Shown: positions 1 through 9,850 of the stretch, in pieces | Layout of the letters: every line of letters begins with the position of its first letter | Numbering within the stretch: the stretch's first letter is position 1 | From: Burkholderia plantarii | GTDB lineage: Bacteria > Pseudomonadota > Gammaproteobacteria > Burkholderiales > Burkholderiaceae | Length of the DNA: 64,000 nt | NCBI RefSeq assembly: GCF_001411805.1 | Contig: NZ_CP007212.1 | Span: 2,728,001 to 2,792,000, forward strand | Direction: 5' to 3' | The notes under the pieces: generated by a model | Told to the model about the DNA's origin: nothing | What the model saw: only the letters and a program-made list of their open reading frames with translations | Database searches by the model: none | Program-made: the position numbers and the translations under genes

Positions 1-32
1 GATCGGACCGGCCCGCCACGCGCCGGTCCCGG

Positions 33-55
33 GCCCGCCTCGCGCGGGCTTTTTT
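33..55 (+). terminator. Rho-independent terminator
   Basis: A GC-rich hairpin (GCCCGC, loop CTCGC, GCGGGC) is followed directly by six T residues. It would end a rightward transcript entering from before the window. Read directly from the sequence; the gene it serves is outside the window. Confidence 0.75.
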
Positions 56-399
56 GCGGGCGTTTTTTGTGCGGCGCGATCGATCGGACCACGGCTCGCC
101 CACGGGAAAACACTCATCCCCGCGCCCCCAAAAACACGGCTTTTTTATGAATCGGGCCTGCACGCGCCGCGTGCGCCGGTCTATCATGAAAAAGCAACGA
201 CATTACACAAGGCGCATCAGCGCAGACATGACGATCGTGGACATTCACGCGTTCGGCCCTCCGCGGCGTGGCCGGACAGTTAGTGAAGACGGCATTTTCG
301 TATGCTATAAAAGATCGACATGCGGGCGCGCTAGCCGGTTTGGGGGTGGGTCGCATGACAAAGCCACAAATCTTGCAATCGTTTTTGACGCGAGTGTTT
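56..399. other. Intergenic region upstream of small conserved gene
   Basis: No convincing gene. The stretch is AT-richer than its surroundings, with T-runs and a TATAAAA at about 303, and probably holds the promoter of the gene starting at 400. The open frames crossing it lack family signals. Confidence 0.4.
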
Positions 400-837
400 A
401 TGTCCTTTCCGAAAAAACGCCGACGCGCGCCATCGGACGGCCAGGAATCGTTCCTCGCCGTGCTGCGCCACGCGAAGCCCTTCGCCCAGCTCGATACCAA
501 GATCGCGCGGGCCCGTGCGCAGGACGAGCCGGTGCTGTATGCGCACGTGCTGCCCGGGCTGGACGTGCTGCTCTGCACCGTGCGCGGCGCGCATCCGCCG
601 TATCCGGCGATCGCCGATCTGCGCAAGCGCTGCATCGAATCGATCACCAACGCGCTCGAACAGCCGCTCGACGGGCTCGAGAACGGCGGCTACTGGTACG
701 AGGCGAACGGCTTCGGCTTCCTCGTGTTCGCGAGCAGCGCGCGGGCGCGAATTCTGCCCGAGTTCGGCGGCACGATTGCCGGCGAGCGCAGCGCGGGCCG
801 GCAGAACGCCGGCGATACCACGCCGCGATCACTCTGA
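400..837 (+). CDS. Conserved hypothetical protein (145 aa)
   Basis: I do not recognise the family with certainty. The ATG at 400 (MSFPKKRRR...) is preferred to upstream in-frame starts at 268 and 355 because clear coding bias begins there. The N-terminus is basic (KKRRR). The body contains a globular segment with YAHVLPGLDVLL and a hydrophobic GFGFLVFASSARARI strand-helix near residue 110. There is no signal peptide or membrane helix, so it is probably cytosolic. It stands alone between a terminator and the dodecin gene. Function unknown; the reading frame itself is convincing. Confidence 0.6.
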   Translation: MSFPKKRRRAPSDGQESFLAVLRHAKPFAQLDTKIARARAQDEPVLYAHVLPGLDVLLCTVRGAHPPYPAIADLRKRCIESITNALEQPLDGLENGGYWYEANGFGFLVFASSARARILPEFGGTIAGERSAGRQNAGDTTPRSL

Positions 838-1226
838 GCCGCGCGCGTTGAACGGGCCGCGAACGGCGGCCCTTCAACCCATGCGCTCGCGCCGCCTCGC
901 GCCACCTCGCGCCGCCTCTTATCGCCGCGCCATGCCGGCTGCATCGATGTTCGCCGATGCCGTCGTCGATGGCGGCGGTGCCGGCAGGCATCGACGTCGC
1001 GCCCCGCCCGTCGGTTGCGCGGCGACGCTGGCGGCGAGCGCCGGCCGCCCGCGTCGCCCCGTTCAGGCGCGGTCGTTGCTGCTGCCGCGCGCCGCGACCT
1101 CCCGCCTTCATCCGGCGGCCACATCCGATTGAACTTGTTCCCCCGCGCGTGGATCACTCCTTGACGGGCAGCGCGCCGGCAGCGTGCCGGCCGCCGCATC
1201 GTTCCATCCATCGTCCCGGAGGCATC
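838..1226. other. Intergenic region, no gene seen
   Basis: Very GC-rich spacer of about 390 bases. Open frames here are composition shadows, including an in-frame extension of the dodecin gene that starts at 957. A Shine-Dalgarno-like GGAGG lies at 1218-1222, just before the dodecin ATG at 1227. Confidence 0.5.
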
Positions 1227-1436
1227 ATGAGTGACCACGTCTACAAGCAGATCGAACTGACCGGCTCGTCGCAGGCATCGAGCGACGACGCGGTCCGCGT
1301 CGCCATCGCGAAGGCAGCGAAGACGCTGCATAACCTGGAGTGGTTCGAAGTCATCGAAACACGTGGCCATGTCGAGGGCGGCAAGGTCGCCCACTGGCAG
1401 GTGACGTTGAAGGTCGGCCTGCGCCTCGACGACTGA
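1227..1436 (+). CDS. Dodecin (flavin-binding)
   Basis: A 69-residue protein with the full dodecin pattern: N-terminal [11 protein letters not shown], a central helix [22 protein letters not shown], then beta strands [22 protein letters not shown]. Dodecins form hollow dodecamers that store flavin or its derivatives in the cytosol; the W in LEWFEV corresponds to the stacking tryptophan of bacterial dodecins. The start at 1227 follows GGAGG with good spacing and gives the usual family length, so the longer upstream frame is not used. Monocistronic. Confidence 0.93.
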   Translation: MSDHVYKQIELTGSSQASSDDAVRVAIAKAAKTLHNLEWFEVIETRGHVEGGKVAHWQVTLKVGLRLDD

Positions 1437-1649
1437 TCCTCGGCGGCTCCCCGCCGCGAACGCCACGCCTCGCGCCGCGAGGCGTGTCTCTCCTCCCCTC
1501 TCTCCCCGCCCCCGCCGCGCTGCGGATCGCCCCGAAACCGCTGCCCGACTGTGGTTTACGCCGCCTTGACGGTCATTTCTGTCCATATTAAAAACAATAT
1601 ACTCAGCCGATTCCGATATCAGCCGAGACATATATAACCTGGAGAGAAA

Positions 1650-2579
1650 ATGAGTCAACAACGCGAGGCGATCGACACTTACCTGCTGCGCGTCCTGCAT
1701 ACGCTGCTGATGGAACGCAGCGTGACGCGCGCGGCGGTCAAGCTGAATCAGTCGCAGCCCGCGATCAGCGCCGCGCTGCGGCGCCTGCGCGACATCACCG
1801 GCGATCCGCTGCTGGTGCGCGGCAAGTCGGGCATGGTGCCCACCGAATACGGGCTGCGCCTGCTCGAACCCGTACAGAACGCCTTGCGCGAAATCGAGCG
1901 CATCAAGTTCCAGCAGCACAACTTCGATCCCGCCACCTCGATCCGCTGCTACCGGATCGGCTGCCCCGACTACCTGAACGTGCTGTTCGTGCCCACCGTG
2001 GTGGAGCGCTTCCGGCAGGCGGCGCCAAACGCGACGCTCGAATTCCATTCGCTCGGCCCGGCCTTCGACTACGAACTCGCGCTCGAGGACGGCAAACTCG
2101 ACATCGTGGTCGGCAACTGGCCCGAGCCGCCCGAGCAGCTGCATCTGTCGAACCTGTTCGTCGACAAGATCGTCTGCCTGATGAGCAACGCGCATCCGTT
2201 CGCCAAGCGCGGCGGCCTCACGCTCGACCAGTACCTGAACGCCCCGCACCTCGCGCCCACGCCGTATTCGGTCGGCCAGCGCGGCGCGATCGACGTGCAT
2301 CTGGCGCGCGAGCGGCTCAAGCGCCACGTGGTGGTGACGCTGCCGTACTTCAATCTCGCGCCCTACGTGCTGGTGAAGTCGGACCTGATCTTCACCACCA
2401 CGCGGCTGTTCGCCGACCACTACGCGAAGTTCCTGCCGCTGTCGGTGGTGCCGGCGCCGCTCGACTTCCCGCCGATGCAGTACTACCAGCTCTGGCACGA
2501 ACGCTGCCATTACTCGGACGAGGTGCGCTGGCTGCGCAGCCTGGTGGCCGAGGCCACCCGCACGCTGATCGACGCCTGA
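1650..2579 (+). CDS. LysR-family transcriptional regulator
   Basis: A 309-aa LysR-type regulator. Residues 10-70 form the winged helix-turn-helix (MERSVTRAAVKLNQSQPAISAALRRLR), and residues 90-300 the periplasmic-binding-like effector domain. The start at 1650 has GGAGAG seven bases upstream, and the promoter region (1575-1640) is AT-rich. The style, with PYFNLAPYVL and the C-terminal WHERCHYSDEVRWLR, is that of NodD/NahR-like LysR proteins. It converges on the deaminase gene at 2667-4094 and is the obvious candidate regulator of that gene or of the purine locus; this link is inference from position. Confidence 0.9.
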   Translation: MSQQREAIDTYLLRVLHTLLMERSVTRAAVKLNQSQPAISAALRRLRDITGDPLLVRGKSGMVPTEYGLRLLEPVQNALREIERIKFQQHNFDPATSIRCYRIGCPDYLNVLFVPTVVERFRQAAPNATLEFHSLGPAFDYELALEDGKLDIVVGNWPEPPEQLHLSNLFVDKIVCLMSNAHPFAKRGGLTLDQYLNAPHLAPTPYSVGQRGAIDVHLARERLKRHVVVTLPYFNLAPYVLVKSDLIFTTTRLFADHYAKFLPLSVVPAPLDFPPMQYYQLWHERCHYSDEVRWLRSLVAEATRTLIDA

Positions 2580-2666
2580 GACGCCCGCCACGGCGGCCCC
2601 GCTGGCCGCCATGGCGCACGTTCAGCGCATCTAGCGTGTCCAGCAATCTCGGCAATCTCGCCACGT

Positions 2667-4094
2667 TCAGCGCGCCGCCTCGGCGAGTTGCCGCGCGAGC
2701 GCGTTGTGGCGCTCGACGAGCGGCCCGGTGTCGAGGCTCGCGAGCTGCCCTTCCCGCACCACCACGCGCCCGTTCACGACGCTCCACGCCACCTGCGACG
2801 GCGCGCAGAACACCAGCGCCGCGACCGGATCGTGCAGCGCGCCGGCGAAGCCGGGCTGGGCCAGATCGAACGCGATGAAATCGGCGGCCATCCCCGGCGC
2901 GAGCGCGCCGATGTCGTCGCGGTTCAGCACCCGCGCGCCGCCCAGCGTCGCGATCTCGAGCGCCTCGCGCGCCGTCATCGCGTCGGGCCCGAAGCCGACC
3001 CGCTGCAGCAGCAGCGCCTGGCGCGCCTCGGCAACCATCTGCGCGCCGTCGTTGGAGGCCGAGCCGTCCACGCCGAGCCCCACCGGCACGCCCGCGAGCC
3101 GCATGCGCCGGACCGGCGCGATCCCCGAGGCGAGCCGCATGTTCGAGCACGGGCAATGCGCGACGCCGGTGCCGGTCCGCGCGAACAGCGCGATGCCGGC
3201 CTCGTCGAGCTGCACGCAGTGCGCATGCCAGACGTCGGGGCCGACCCAGCCGAGATCCTCGGCGTACTGCGCCGGCGTCATGCCGAAGCGCTCCCGGCTA
3301 TAGGCCACGTCGCGCACGTTCTCGGCCAGATGCGTATGCAGCGAAACGCCATGGGCGCGCGCGAGCCGCGCCGAGTCGCGCATCAGCTCGCGGCTCACCG
3401 AGAACGGCGAGCACGGCGCGACCGCCACCCGCAGCATCGCGTAGCGTCCGGCGTCGTGGTAGGTCTCGATCAAGCGCTGCGTGTCGGCGAGGATCACGGC
3501 CTCGCGCTCGACCAGCGCATCGGGCGGCAGGCCGCCGTCGCGCTGCCCCACGCTCATGCTGCCGCGGCTCGCGTGGAAGCGCATGCCGATCCGGCGCGCG
3601 GCCTCGATGCTGTGATCGAGGCGCACGCCGTTCGGATAGAGGTAGAGATGATCGCTCGAGGTGGTGCAGCCCGACAGCAGCAGTTCGGCCATCGCGGTCA
3701 GCGTCGACACCTCGATCATCTCGGGCGTCAGGTGCTGCCAGATCCGGTACAGGCCGGTGAGCCAGTCGAACAGTTCGGCGTTCTGCGCGGCCGGAACCGC
3801 GCGCGTGAGGCTCTGGTACATGTGGTGATGCGTGTTCACGAGGCCCGGCAGCAGCAGATGGCCGCGCAGGTCGAGGATCTCGTCGGCCGTGTCGGGCAGC
3901 GTGTCGCTCGGGCCGACCGCGACGATCCGGTTGTCCTCGATGTAGAGGCCCGCGTCGCGCAGCTCGCGACGCTGCGCGTCCATCGTGACCAGCACCTCGG
4001 CGTGGCGCACCAGCAGCGTTCGGCCGCGCGCGGCCGGGTCGGCCGGAAGGGGAAAGACGGATGCGGCTTGGCGCAGGTTTGATTCGTCAGGCAT
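2667..4094 (-). CDS. 8-oxoguanine / guanine-type deaminase (amidohydrolase)
   Basis: A 475-aa amidohydrolase-superfamily enzyme of the AtzB/8-oxoguanine deaminase group. It would hydrolytically deaminate 8-oxoguanine (to urate) or a related amino-purine in the cytosol. Visible motifs are the metal-site NTHHHMYQSLTRA (residues 88-99), HTHLAEN (253-259) and GVDGSASND near residue 330, plus a C-terminal amidohydrolase strand. The MYQSLTRA form of the first motif is typical of 8-oxoguanine deaminases. The start at 4094 (MPDESN) avoids a low-complexity upstream extension. Divergent from uraH/puuD, which act on urate, fitting a route (8-oxo)guanine to urate to 5-hydroxyisourate. Confidence 0.85.
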   Translation of the reverse strand: MPDESNLRQAASVFPLPADPAARGRTLLVRHAEVLVTMDAQRRELRDAGLYIEDNRIVAVGPSDTLPDTADEILDLRGHLLLPGLVNTHHHMYQSLTRAVPAAQNAELFDWLTGLYRIWQHLTPEMIEVSTLTAMAELLLSGCTTSSDHLYLYPNGVRLDHSIEAARRIGMRFHASRGSMSVGQRDGGLPPDALVEREAVILADTQRLIETYHDAGRYAMLRVAVAPCSPFSVSRELMRDSARLARAHGVSLHTHLAENVRDVAYSRERFGMTPAQYAEDLGWVGPDVWHAHCVQLDEAGIALFARTGTGVAHCPCSNMRLASGIAPVRRMRLAGVPVGLGVDGSASNDGAQMVAEARQALLLQRVGFGPDAMTAREALEIATLGGARVLNRDDIGALAPGMAADFIAFDLAQPGFAGALHDPVAALVFCAPSQVAWSVVNGRVVVREGQLASLDTGPLVERHNALARQLAEAAR

Positions 4095-4580
4095 GGCGGT
4101 TCGTGCTCCGTTCGGTGATGCCGCGCGGCTGAGCGGCGGCGAGCGTGGCGTTCGAACCGTGACGTGGCGCATCGACCGCGCCGCCGCGTCCGTTCGAACG
4201 CCCCTGGCCCGGTTACCCGGCGTCCCCGCCGTCTTCGGGGTCCGCCGCGCGGCCGCAGCCGCGCGCGAACCGGCCGAGCATCGCGCAGCCGCGGCCGGCT
4301 GGCAAGCGCGCCGGTCACATGCTCGTCTTCACACCGGCAATATGGTCGGATAAGTTGTCCGGCATGCCTTGGGCACGGATCGGTGGCACCACTCATGCAT
4401 GCGGGCTTATCTTCGCTATCGCGCGTCGGATCGCGCCGCAAGCTTTCTTAGAATGACGGCTCGGCGCGCGCTTCGATCCGCCGACGGGTATGTAGCCACA
4501 GCCGTGGAGCCTCGATCCGCCGTCGCAACACCGGGATCGAGGCGCCGTGACTCTTCGCATTCACACAAGGACACAAGCGA
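4095..4580. promoter_or_regulatory. Divergent promoter region between deaminase gene and uraH
   Basis: A 486-base non-coding stretch between the leftward deaminase gene and rightward uraH. It must hold both promoters and probably LysR or GntR sites. It shows repeats of CGATCCGCCG (about 4471 and 4514) and an AT-richer stretch near 4335-4400. No gene seen; the antisense frames are shadows. Confidence 0.45.
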
Positions 4581-4934
4581 ATGGGAAAGCTGACTACCCA
4601 CGTACTCGACACCGCCCACGGCCGGCCGGGTGCCGGCATCCGGATCGAACTCCATGCCATCGACGGCGAGGCACGCCGCTTGCTGAAACAGGCGACGACC
4701 AACGACGACGGCCGCTGTGACGCGCCGCTGCTCGAGGGCGACGCGCTCGCCGCCGGCGAATACGAGCTCGTCTTCCACGCCGGCGACTATTTCTCCGCGC
4801 TCGGCGTCGCGCTGCCCGAGCCGCGTTTCGTCGATCGCGTCGTGCTGCGCTTCGGCGTGGCCGACGCGGGCTCGCACTACCACGTGCCGCTGCTGGTCTC
4901 GCCGTGGTCGTACAGCACCTATCGCGGCAGCTGA
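4581..4934 (+). CDS. uraH: 5-hydroxyisourate hydrolase
   Basis: A 117-aa transthyretin-related protein. It hydrolyses 5-hydroxyisourate, the product of urate oxidation, to OHCU. Diagnostic features are the N-terminal LTTHVLDTAHGRPGAGI, a central segment with the conserved arginine, and the C-terminal YSTYRGS, which carries the family-specific YRGS tetrapeptide. The length is normal. It lies 71 bases upstream of puuD on the same strand and acts directly after that enzyme in the pathway, so the two are very likely one transcript. Confidence 0.95.
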   Translation: MGKLTTHVLDTAHGRPGAGIRIELHAIDGEARRLLKQATTNDDGRCDAPLLEGDALAAGEYELVFHAGDYFSALGVALPEPRFVDRVVLRFGVADAGSHYHVPLLVSPWSYSTYRGS

Positions 4935-5005
4935 CAGCGTATCGGCCCGCCGCCCGTCCGACGAGGACGCGACAACAATGCCCCGAGTTTGTCTGGAGGA
5001 GTTTC

Positions 5006-6199
5006 ATGGAAGGCTTCATCAACGACTGGCTGAATCTCGCGATTCGCTGGTTGCACGTCATCGCCGCGATCGCCTGGATCGGTGAATCGTTCTACTTCGT
5101 CGCCCTCGACAACAGCCTGACCCCGCCGAAGGATCCGAACCAGCGCCAGCGCGGCGTGTTCGGCGAGCTGTGGCACGTCCACGGCGGCGGCTTCTACAAC
5201 ATGCAGAAGTACACGGTCGCGCCGCCCGCCATGCCGGACGACCTGCACTGGTCGAAGTGGCCGTCCTACACCACCTGGATGTCGGGCTTCGGGCTGTTCT
5301 TCGTGCTCTACCTTCTCGCGCCGAACACCTACCTGATCGATCGCAACGTGCTCGACATGGGGCCGGTGGTGGCGGTGTCGTCCGCGCTCGGCTTCCTGAT
5401 GGCCGGCTGGATCGTCTACGACTGCGCATGCCGCCTGCTCGGCAATCGCGACCGGCTGCTCGGCGTGTTCGTCGGCCTCTACGTGGTGCTCGCCGCCTAC
5501 CTCGCCTGCCACGTCTTCTCGGGGCGCGCGGCCTACCTGATCGTCGGCGCGATGCTGGCGACCATCATGTCGGCCAACGTGTTCTTCGTGATCATCCCGG
5601 GCCAGCGCAAGATGGTCGACAAGATGCTCAAGGGCGAGACGCCGGACCCGATCTACGGCAAGCGCGGCAAGCAGCGTTCGGTCCACAACACCTATTTCAC
5701 GCTGCCGGTGGTGTTCGCGATGCTGTCGAACCACTACGCGATGACGTACACCAACCGCTACAACTGGGTCGTGCTCGTGATCATCATGCTGGCCGGCGCG
5801 TTGATCCGCCAGTTCTTCGTGATGCGCCACCGCGGCCAGCAGCTCTGGTACCTGCCGCTCGGCGGCGTGGCCCTGATGCTGCTCGCGCTGGTCTGGACCG
5901 CGCCGCGCCCGATGGCGGCGCAGGCGCAGGCGGCGAACCTGCCGAAGCTCGCGATCAAGGACATCCAGCCGGTACTCGAACAGCGCTGCGTGGCCTGCCA
6001 CTCGGCGAAGCCGACGATGATGGGCAGCGCGCCGGCCGGCGTGATGTTCGACACGCCCGAGGAAATCGCGCAGAACGCGCAGCGCATCTACCAGCAGGCG
6101 GTGCAGTTGAAGGCGATGCCGATCGGCAACGTCACGCACATGACCGATGACGAGCGCATGAAAGTGGCCGCCTGGTTCGAGGCGGGCGCGGCGAAGTAG
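5006..6199 (+). CDS. puuD: Membrane urate oxidase PuuD with C-terminal cytochrome c domain
   Basis: A 397-aa membrane protein that oxidises urate to 5-hydroxyisourate. The N-terminal two thirds is hydrophobic with about eight membrane segments (from LAIRWLHVIAAIAWIGESFYFVAL to LGGVALMLLALVW). The C-terminal part holds a single haem-binding motif CVACH (residues 328-332) with a possible distal Met in KAMPIGNVTHM. This architecture is the PuuD type, which passes electrons to a cytochrome rather than making peroxide like soluble uricase. The start at 5006 has GGAGG about eight bases upstream; an upstream in-frame start at 4904 would overlap uraH. A strong terminator follows. Confidence 0.93.
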   Translation: MEGFINDWLNLAIRWLHVIAAIAWIGESFYFVALDNSLTPPKDPNQRQRGVFGELWHVHGGGFYNMQKYTVAPPAMPDDLHWSKWPSYTTWMSGFGLFFVLYLLAPNTYLIDRNVLDMGPVVAVSSALGFLMAGWIVYDCACRLLGNRDRLLGVFVGLYVVLAAYLACHVFSGRAAYLIVGAMLATIMSANVFFVIIPGQRKMVDKMLKGETPDPIYGKRGKQRSVHNTYFTLPVVFAMLSNHYAMTYTNRYNWVVLVIIMLAGALIRQFFVMRHRGQQLWYLPLGGVALMLLALVWTAPRPMAAQAQAANLPKLAIKDIQPVLEQRCVACHSAKPTMMGSAPAGVMFDTPEEIAQNAQRIYQQAVQLKAMPIGNVTHMTDDERMKVAAWFEAGAAK

Positions 6200-6235
6200 G
6201 CGCGCGTTCGACCGGATGTGACCGGACATGACGAG

Positions 6236-6269
6236 ACGGGCTCGCGATGCTGCGAGCCCGTTTCGTTTT
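6236..6269 (+). terminator. Rho-independent terminator after puuD
   Basis: A perfect 10-bp stem, ACGGGCTCGC and GCGAGCCCGT around the loop GATGCT, followed by TTCGTTTT. It lies 36 bases after the puuD stop and closes the uraH-puuD transcript. Confidence 0.88.
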
Positions 6270-6652
6270 CAGGGCGCCGGCATCGCGAGGCGGGCGCGCC
6301 GCGGGCGCCGGGGCCGCCGCTTGCTCGCACGGACTGCCGGGTGTTACCCGGCCTCACCGGGCATTCGCGAGGTGCCACCGGGCGCCACCAGGAACGGCCC
6401 GGTGCAACCACGCCGCATGTCGCCGCGGCGCGCTTTTCTGCTTCCCGCATCGCGCCACGGCGGTGCGCACGCACCATGCCGACGCATCCACGCGCCGCCG
6501 CGCCGATTCCGCACGCTCGCGCTAAAGCACGCAGGTGCCGCTGCCGTTAGTCAGGGAGCGAGCGCACGCGGCCTCCGCGGCGACGCTTCCGGACACGCCG
6601 GTTCCCGGTCGGGAACACGGCCTCAACCCTCGGTGTCATCCTGGCGCGTGCG
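6270..6652. other. Intergenic region before GGDEF-EAL gene
   Basis: About 380 bases of very GC-rich DNA with no gene I can support. It presumably holds the promoter of the GGDEF-EAL gene. No clear operator or riboswitch is seen. Confidence 0.4.
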
Positions 6653-9600
6653 ATGCAACACAATCTGTTCTTCCGGCTGCTCGGGCGCTTGCGGGTCGGC
6701 CGCAAGCTGCTGCTGATCTACCTGCTCGACCTGAGCGCGGTGGTCTACATCAGCAGCATCCTGATCCACGAGAAAACCATGTCGATCGATTTCTCGCAGA
6801 AGGAGATCGTCGGCAGCGCCTACCTGGCCACCGTGCGCGAGGCGCTCGTCGAAGTCGCCACGCTCGGCGCCGACGGACGCCTCGGCACGCGCGAGATCGC
6901 GCGCACCGAAACCGCGCTGTCCGCCGCCGAGCAGCAGTACGGCGCGGGGCTGCAAAGCAGCGAACTGAACGCGCGCGTGCGCGCCGCGCTCGACGCGCTC
7001 GCCCGCGCGCCGCAGGCCAATCGCGCCGGGGCCGTGCGCGACGCGTTCACGGCCTGCCGCGACCTGATCACGCGAGTCGGCAACCAGTCGAACCTGATCC
7101 TCGATCCCGATCTCGACAGCTATTACTCGATGTCGCTGTCGGTGCTGCGCTACCCCGCGCTACTCGACGCGGTGGACGGCATCGGCCAGCGCCTGCACGA
7201 AGGCGCCGACAACCCCCGGGTCCGGCGCGAACTGAGCACCCGCTATCTCGTGCTCGAAGGCCAGCTCGACGCCGTCGCGCAGGGGCTGCGCTCCGATTTC
7301 GCCGAGGCCGGCGCGGCCAACGCCGGCGTGCAGCGCGTGCTCGCCGCGCCGGTCGGGCAGTTGCTCGCGGCGATCGAAACCTACCGCGACGCCGCGCGCC
7401 TGGCGGTGGCCGCCAGCGGCACCGACGCCATCTCGCGCGCGGCCGCCGACGCGGCCCAGCAGGCGCTGGTGGCCCGCGCGGCCGACGCCTGGCGCGCCAC
7501 CGGCGCCGAGCTCGACACGCTGCTGCGCTCGCGCGTGAGCGCGCTGTTCTCGCGCATGTGGCTGCATCTCGGCACCGCGCTGTTCCTGCTCTGCGGAATT
7601 CTGTCGATGGTGTACCTGGTGGCGCAGCAGATCTCGCGGCCGCTGCGCCAGCTCGCGCGCGTGATGGACACCGTGCGCCGCACCGGCGACCACCGCCAGC
7701 GCGCCGCGTGGCACAGCCAGGACGAGATCGGCCAGCTCGTCAACGGCTTCAACGAGATGCTCGCGCAGCTCGATCACGAGCGCGACGTGCAGAAGGAACT
7801 CGCCGCCAGCGCGCGCGCCGCGCAGGCGCAGCACGCGCTGGTGGAGGCCACGCCGGTGCCGATGATGGTCACGGCCGTGCCCGGCCACGAGGTGCTGCAC
7901 GCCAATCATCCGGCGCTCTACTGGCTCAACGGCTGCACCTCGGACCCGTGGGCCTCGGGGCTCGATTCGGCGGTGCGCGCGCGCTTCTTCCAGCAGCTCT
8001 CCGACCGCAACGCCGTCGACCAGTTCGAGGTGCGCTGGATGGCGAGCGAGGAGCCCACCTGGGCCATGCTCTCGGCGCGCCGCCTCGAATTCCAGGGCCG
8101 CGACGCGGTGCTCACCGCGTTCACGCCGATCAACCAGATCAAGCTGATGGAGCAGCGCCTCGAATTGTGGGCGAAGGTGTTCGAGGCGTCGTCGGAGGCG
8201 ATCCTGATCCTCGACAGCGAGCGCCGCCTGCTGACCGCGAACGCCTCGTTCTATCGCGCCACCGGCTATCGCGCCGAGCAGATCGGCGGCACGCCGCCCG
8301 AGTTCATCGTGGCGAGCGGCGGCGACCAGCCGCTGATGCCGCGGCTCACGGCGCTGGTGGACATCTCCAGCGTCTGGAACGGCGAAGCCGTGGTGCGCCG
8401 GCGCGCGGGCGGCGACTATCCGGCCTGGCTCATGATCAGCGCGGTGCGGGACAAGCACGGCGCGGTCTCGCACTACATCTGCACGCTGATCGACATCACC
8501 GACCGCAAGAAGAGCGAGGCGCGCATCCGCTTCCTCGCCGAGCATGACGTCCTCACCGAGCTGCCGAACCGCGCGCTGTTCACCCGGCGGCTCGGCGCCG
8601 CGATCGATCAGGCGCGGCAGGGCGACAGCCGGGTGGCGGTGCTGTTCATCGATCTCGATCGCTTCAAGGACATCAACGACACGTTCGGCCATCATGCCGG
8701 CGACGGGCTGCTGCGCTCGGTTTCGCAGCGGCTGCTGCAGTCGGTGCGCGCGGGCGACACCGTGAGCCGGCTCGGCGGCGACGAATTCACGGTCCTGCTG
8801 GGCGGCGCCGGCAGCGCGGCCGACGTGGCGCACCTGATCGAGGAACGGCTGCTGCCGCCCATGCGGGAGCCGCACCAGATCGGCGGCATGACGCTGCAGG
8901 TGGCGTGCAGCATCGGCATCGCGCTGTATCCGGAGCACGGCGAGGACATCGAGACGCTGATGCAGAACGCCGATGCCGCGATGTACCGCGCGAAGTCGGG
9001 CGGCCGCAATCTCGTCAAGTTCTTCTCGCCCGAGATGGCCGAAAGCGCGCGCCACCGCCTCGAACTCGAAACCCATCTGCGCACCTCGGTGGAGCGCCGC
9101 GAGCTGTGGCTCGAATACCAGCCCTGCGTGCAGGCCGAGACGGGCCAGCTGCTGAGCGTGGAGGCGCTGCTGCGCTGGCAGCATCCGCATCTGGGCATGG
9201 TGCCGCCCTCGCAGTTCATCCCGATCGCGGAGGAAACGCGCCTGATCGTGCCGATCGGCGCCTGGGTGATCGACGAGGCCTGCCGCCAGATCGCGCGCTG
9301 GCGCGCCGCGGGCCTGCCCGAGATCCGCGTGTCGATCAACCTCTCGGTGGTGCAACTGCGCGACGACGCGCAACTGGTCGACAAGCTGCGCGACAGCCTC
9401 ATGACCCACGACGTCAGGCCGGACAGCCTCGAACTCGAAATCACCGAGACCGTGCTGATGGAAAGCGTCGATCACTACCTGGACACCGTCAACGAGATCC
9501 GCGCGCTCGGCGTGAAGCTCTCGCTCGACGATTTCGGCACCGGTTATTCGAGCCTCAGCTACCTGCACCGCTTCCCGCTCGACCGGCTCAAGATCGACCG

Positions 9601-9850
9601 CGCGTTCGTGAACGGCCGGCTCGAGGCGCTCGCCGATCTCGCCGTGATCCGCGCCATCGTCGAACTCGGTCACGAGCTGGGCCTGCGCGTGGTGGCCGAG
9701 GGCGTCGAGCAGGCGCACGAGGCGAACGCGCTCAAGCGCATCGGCTGCGACGAACTGCAGGGCTTCTACTACGCCCGGCCGATGTCGAACGAGGCGCTCG
9801 AACAATGGCTCAAGACGCGCGCCGCGCCGCGCGTCAGCGAAGCGGTCTGA
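6653..9850 (+). CDS. Membrane-bound sensor GGDEF-EAL protein (c-di-GMP turnover)
   Basis: A 1065-aa inner-membrane protein. One membrane helix near residues 17-36 and another at 302-326 flank a periplasmic sensor domain. HAMP follows (about 325-380), then PAS-like domains (about 400-630), a GGDEF domain with intact GGDEF at 708-712, and an EAL domain with intact EALLRW (E837-L839) and DDFGTGYSSL. Both catalytic domains keep signature residues, so it could make and degrade c-di-GMP. It sits between puuD and the leftward allA operon, which is an odd place for a signalling gene; whether it senses purine intermediates is unknown. Confidence 0.9.
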   Translation: MQHNLFFRLLGRLRVGRKLLLIYLLDLSAVVYISSILIHEKTMSIDFSQKEIVGSAYLATVREALVEVATLGADGRLGTREIARTETALSAAEQQYGAGLQSSELNARVRAALDALARAPQANRAGAVRDAFTACRDLITRVGNQSNLILDPDLDSYYSMSLSVLRYPALLDAVDGIGQRLHEGADNPRVRRELSTRYLVLEGQLDAVAQGLRSDFAEAGAANAGVQRVLAAPVGQLLAAIETYRDAARLAVAASGTDAISRAAADAAQQALVARAADAWRATGAELDTLLRSRVSALFSRMWLHLGTALFLLCGILSMVYLVAQQISRPLRQLARVMDTVRRTGDHRQRAAWHSQDEIGQLVNGFNEMLAQLDHERDVQKELAASARAAQAQHALVEATPVPMMVTAVPGHEVLHANHPALYWLNGCTSDPWASGLDSAVRARFFQQLSDRNAVDQFEVRWMASEEPTWAMLSARRLEFQGRDAVLTAFTPINQIKLMEQRLELWAKVFEASSEAILILDSERRLLTANASFYRATGYRAEQIGGTPPEFIVASGGDQPLMPRLTALVDISSVWNGEAVVRRRAGGDYPAWLMISAVRDKHGAVSHYICTLIDITDRKKSEARIRFLAEHDVLTELPNRALFTRRLGAAIDQARQGDSRVAVLFIDLDRFKDINDTFGHHAGDGLLRSVSQRLLQSVRAGDTVSRLGGDEFTVLLGGAGSAADVAHLIEERLLPPMREPHQIGGMTLQVACSIGIALYPEHGEDIETLMQNADAAMYRAKSGGRNLVKFFSPEMAESARHRLELETHLRTSVERRELWLEYQPCVQAETGQLLSVEALLRWQHPHLGMVPPSQFIPIAEETRLIVPIGAWVIDEACRQIARWRAAGLPEIRVSINLSVVQLRDDAQLVDKLRDSLMTHDVRPDSLELEITETVLMESVDHYLDTVNEIRALGVKLSLDDFGTGYSSLSYLHRFPLDRLKIDRAFVNGRLEALADLAVIRAIVELGHELGLRVVAEGVEQAHEANALKRIGCDELQGFYYARPMSNEALEQWLKTRAAPRVSEAV

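Noticed and set aside
690..2612. 640-aa open frame antisense to dodecin and LysR genes
   Set aside because: Shadow frame; no motifs, and it covers two well-supported sense genes.
4904..5005. Upstream extension of puuD
   Set aside because: Overlaps the end of uraH, is low-complexity, and a better ribosome binding site precedes ATG 5006.
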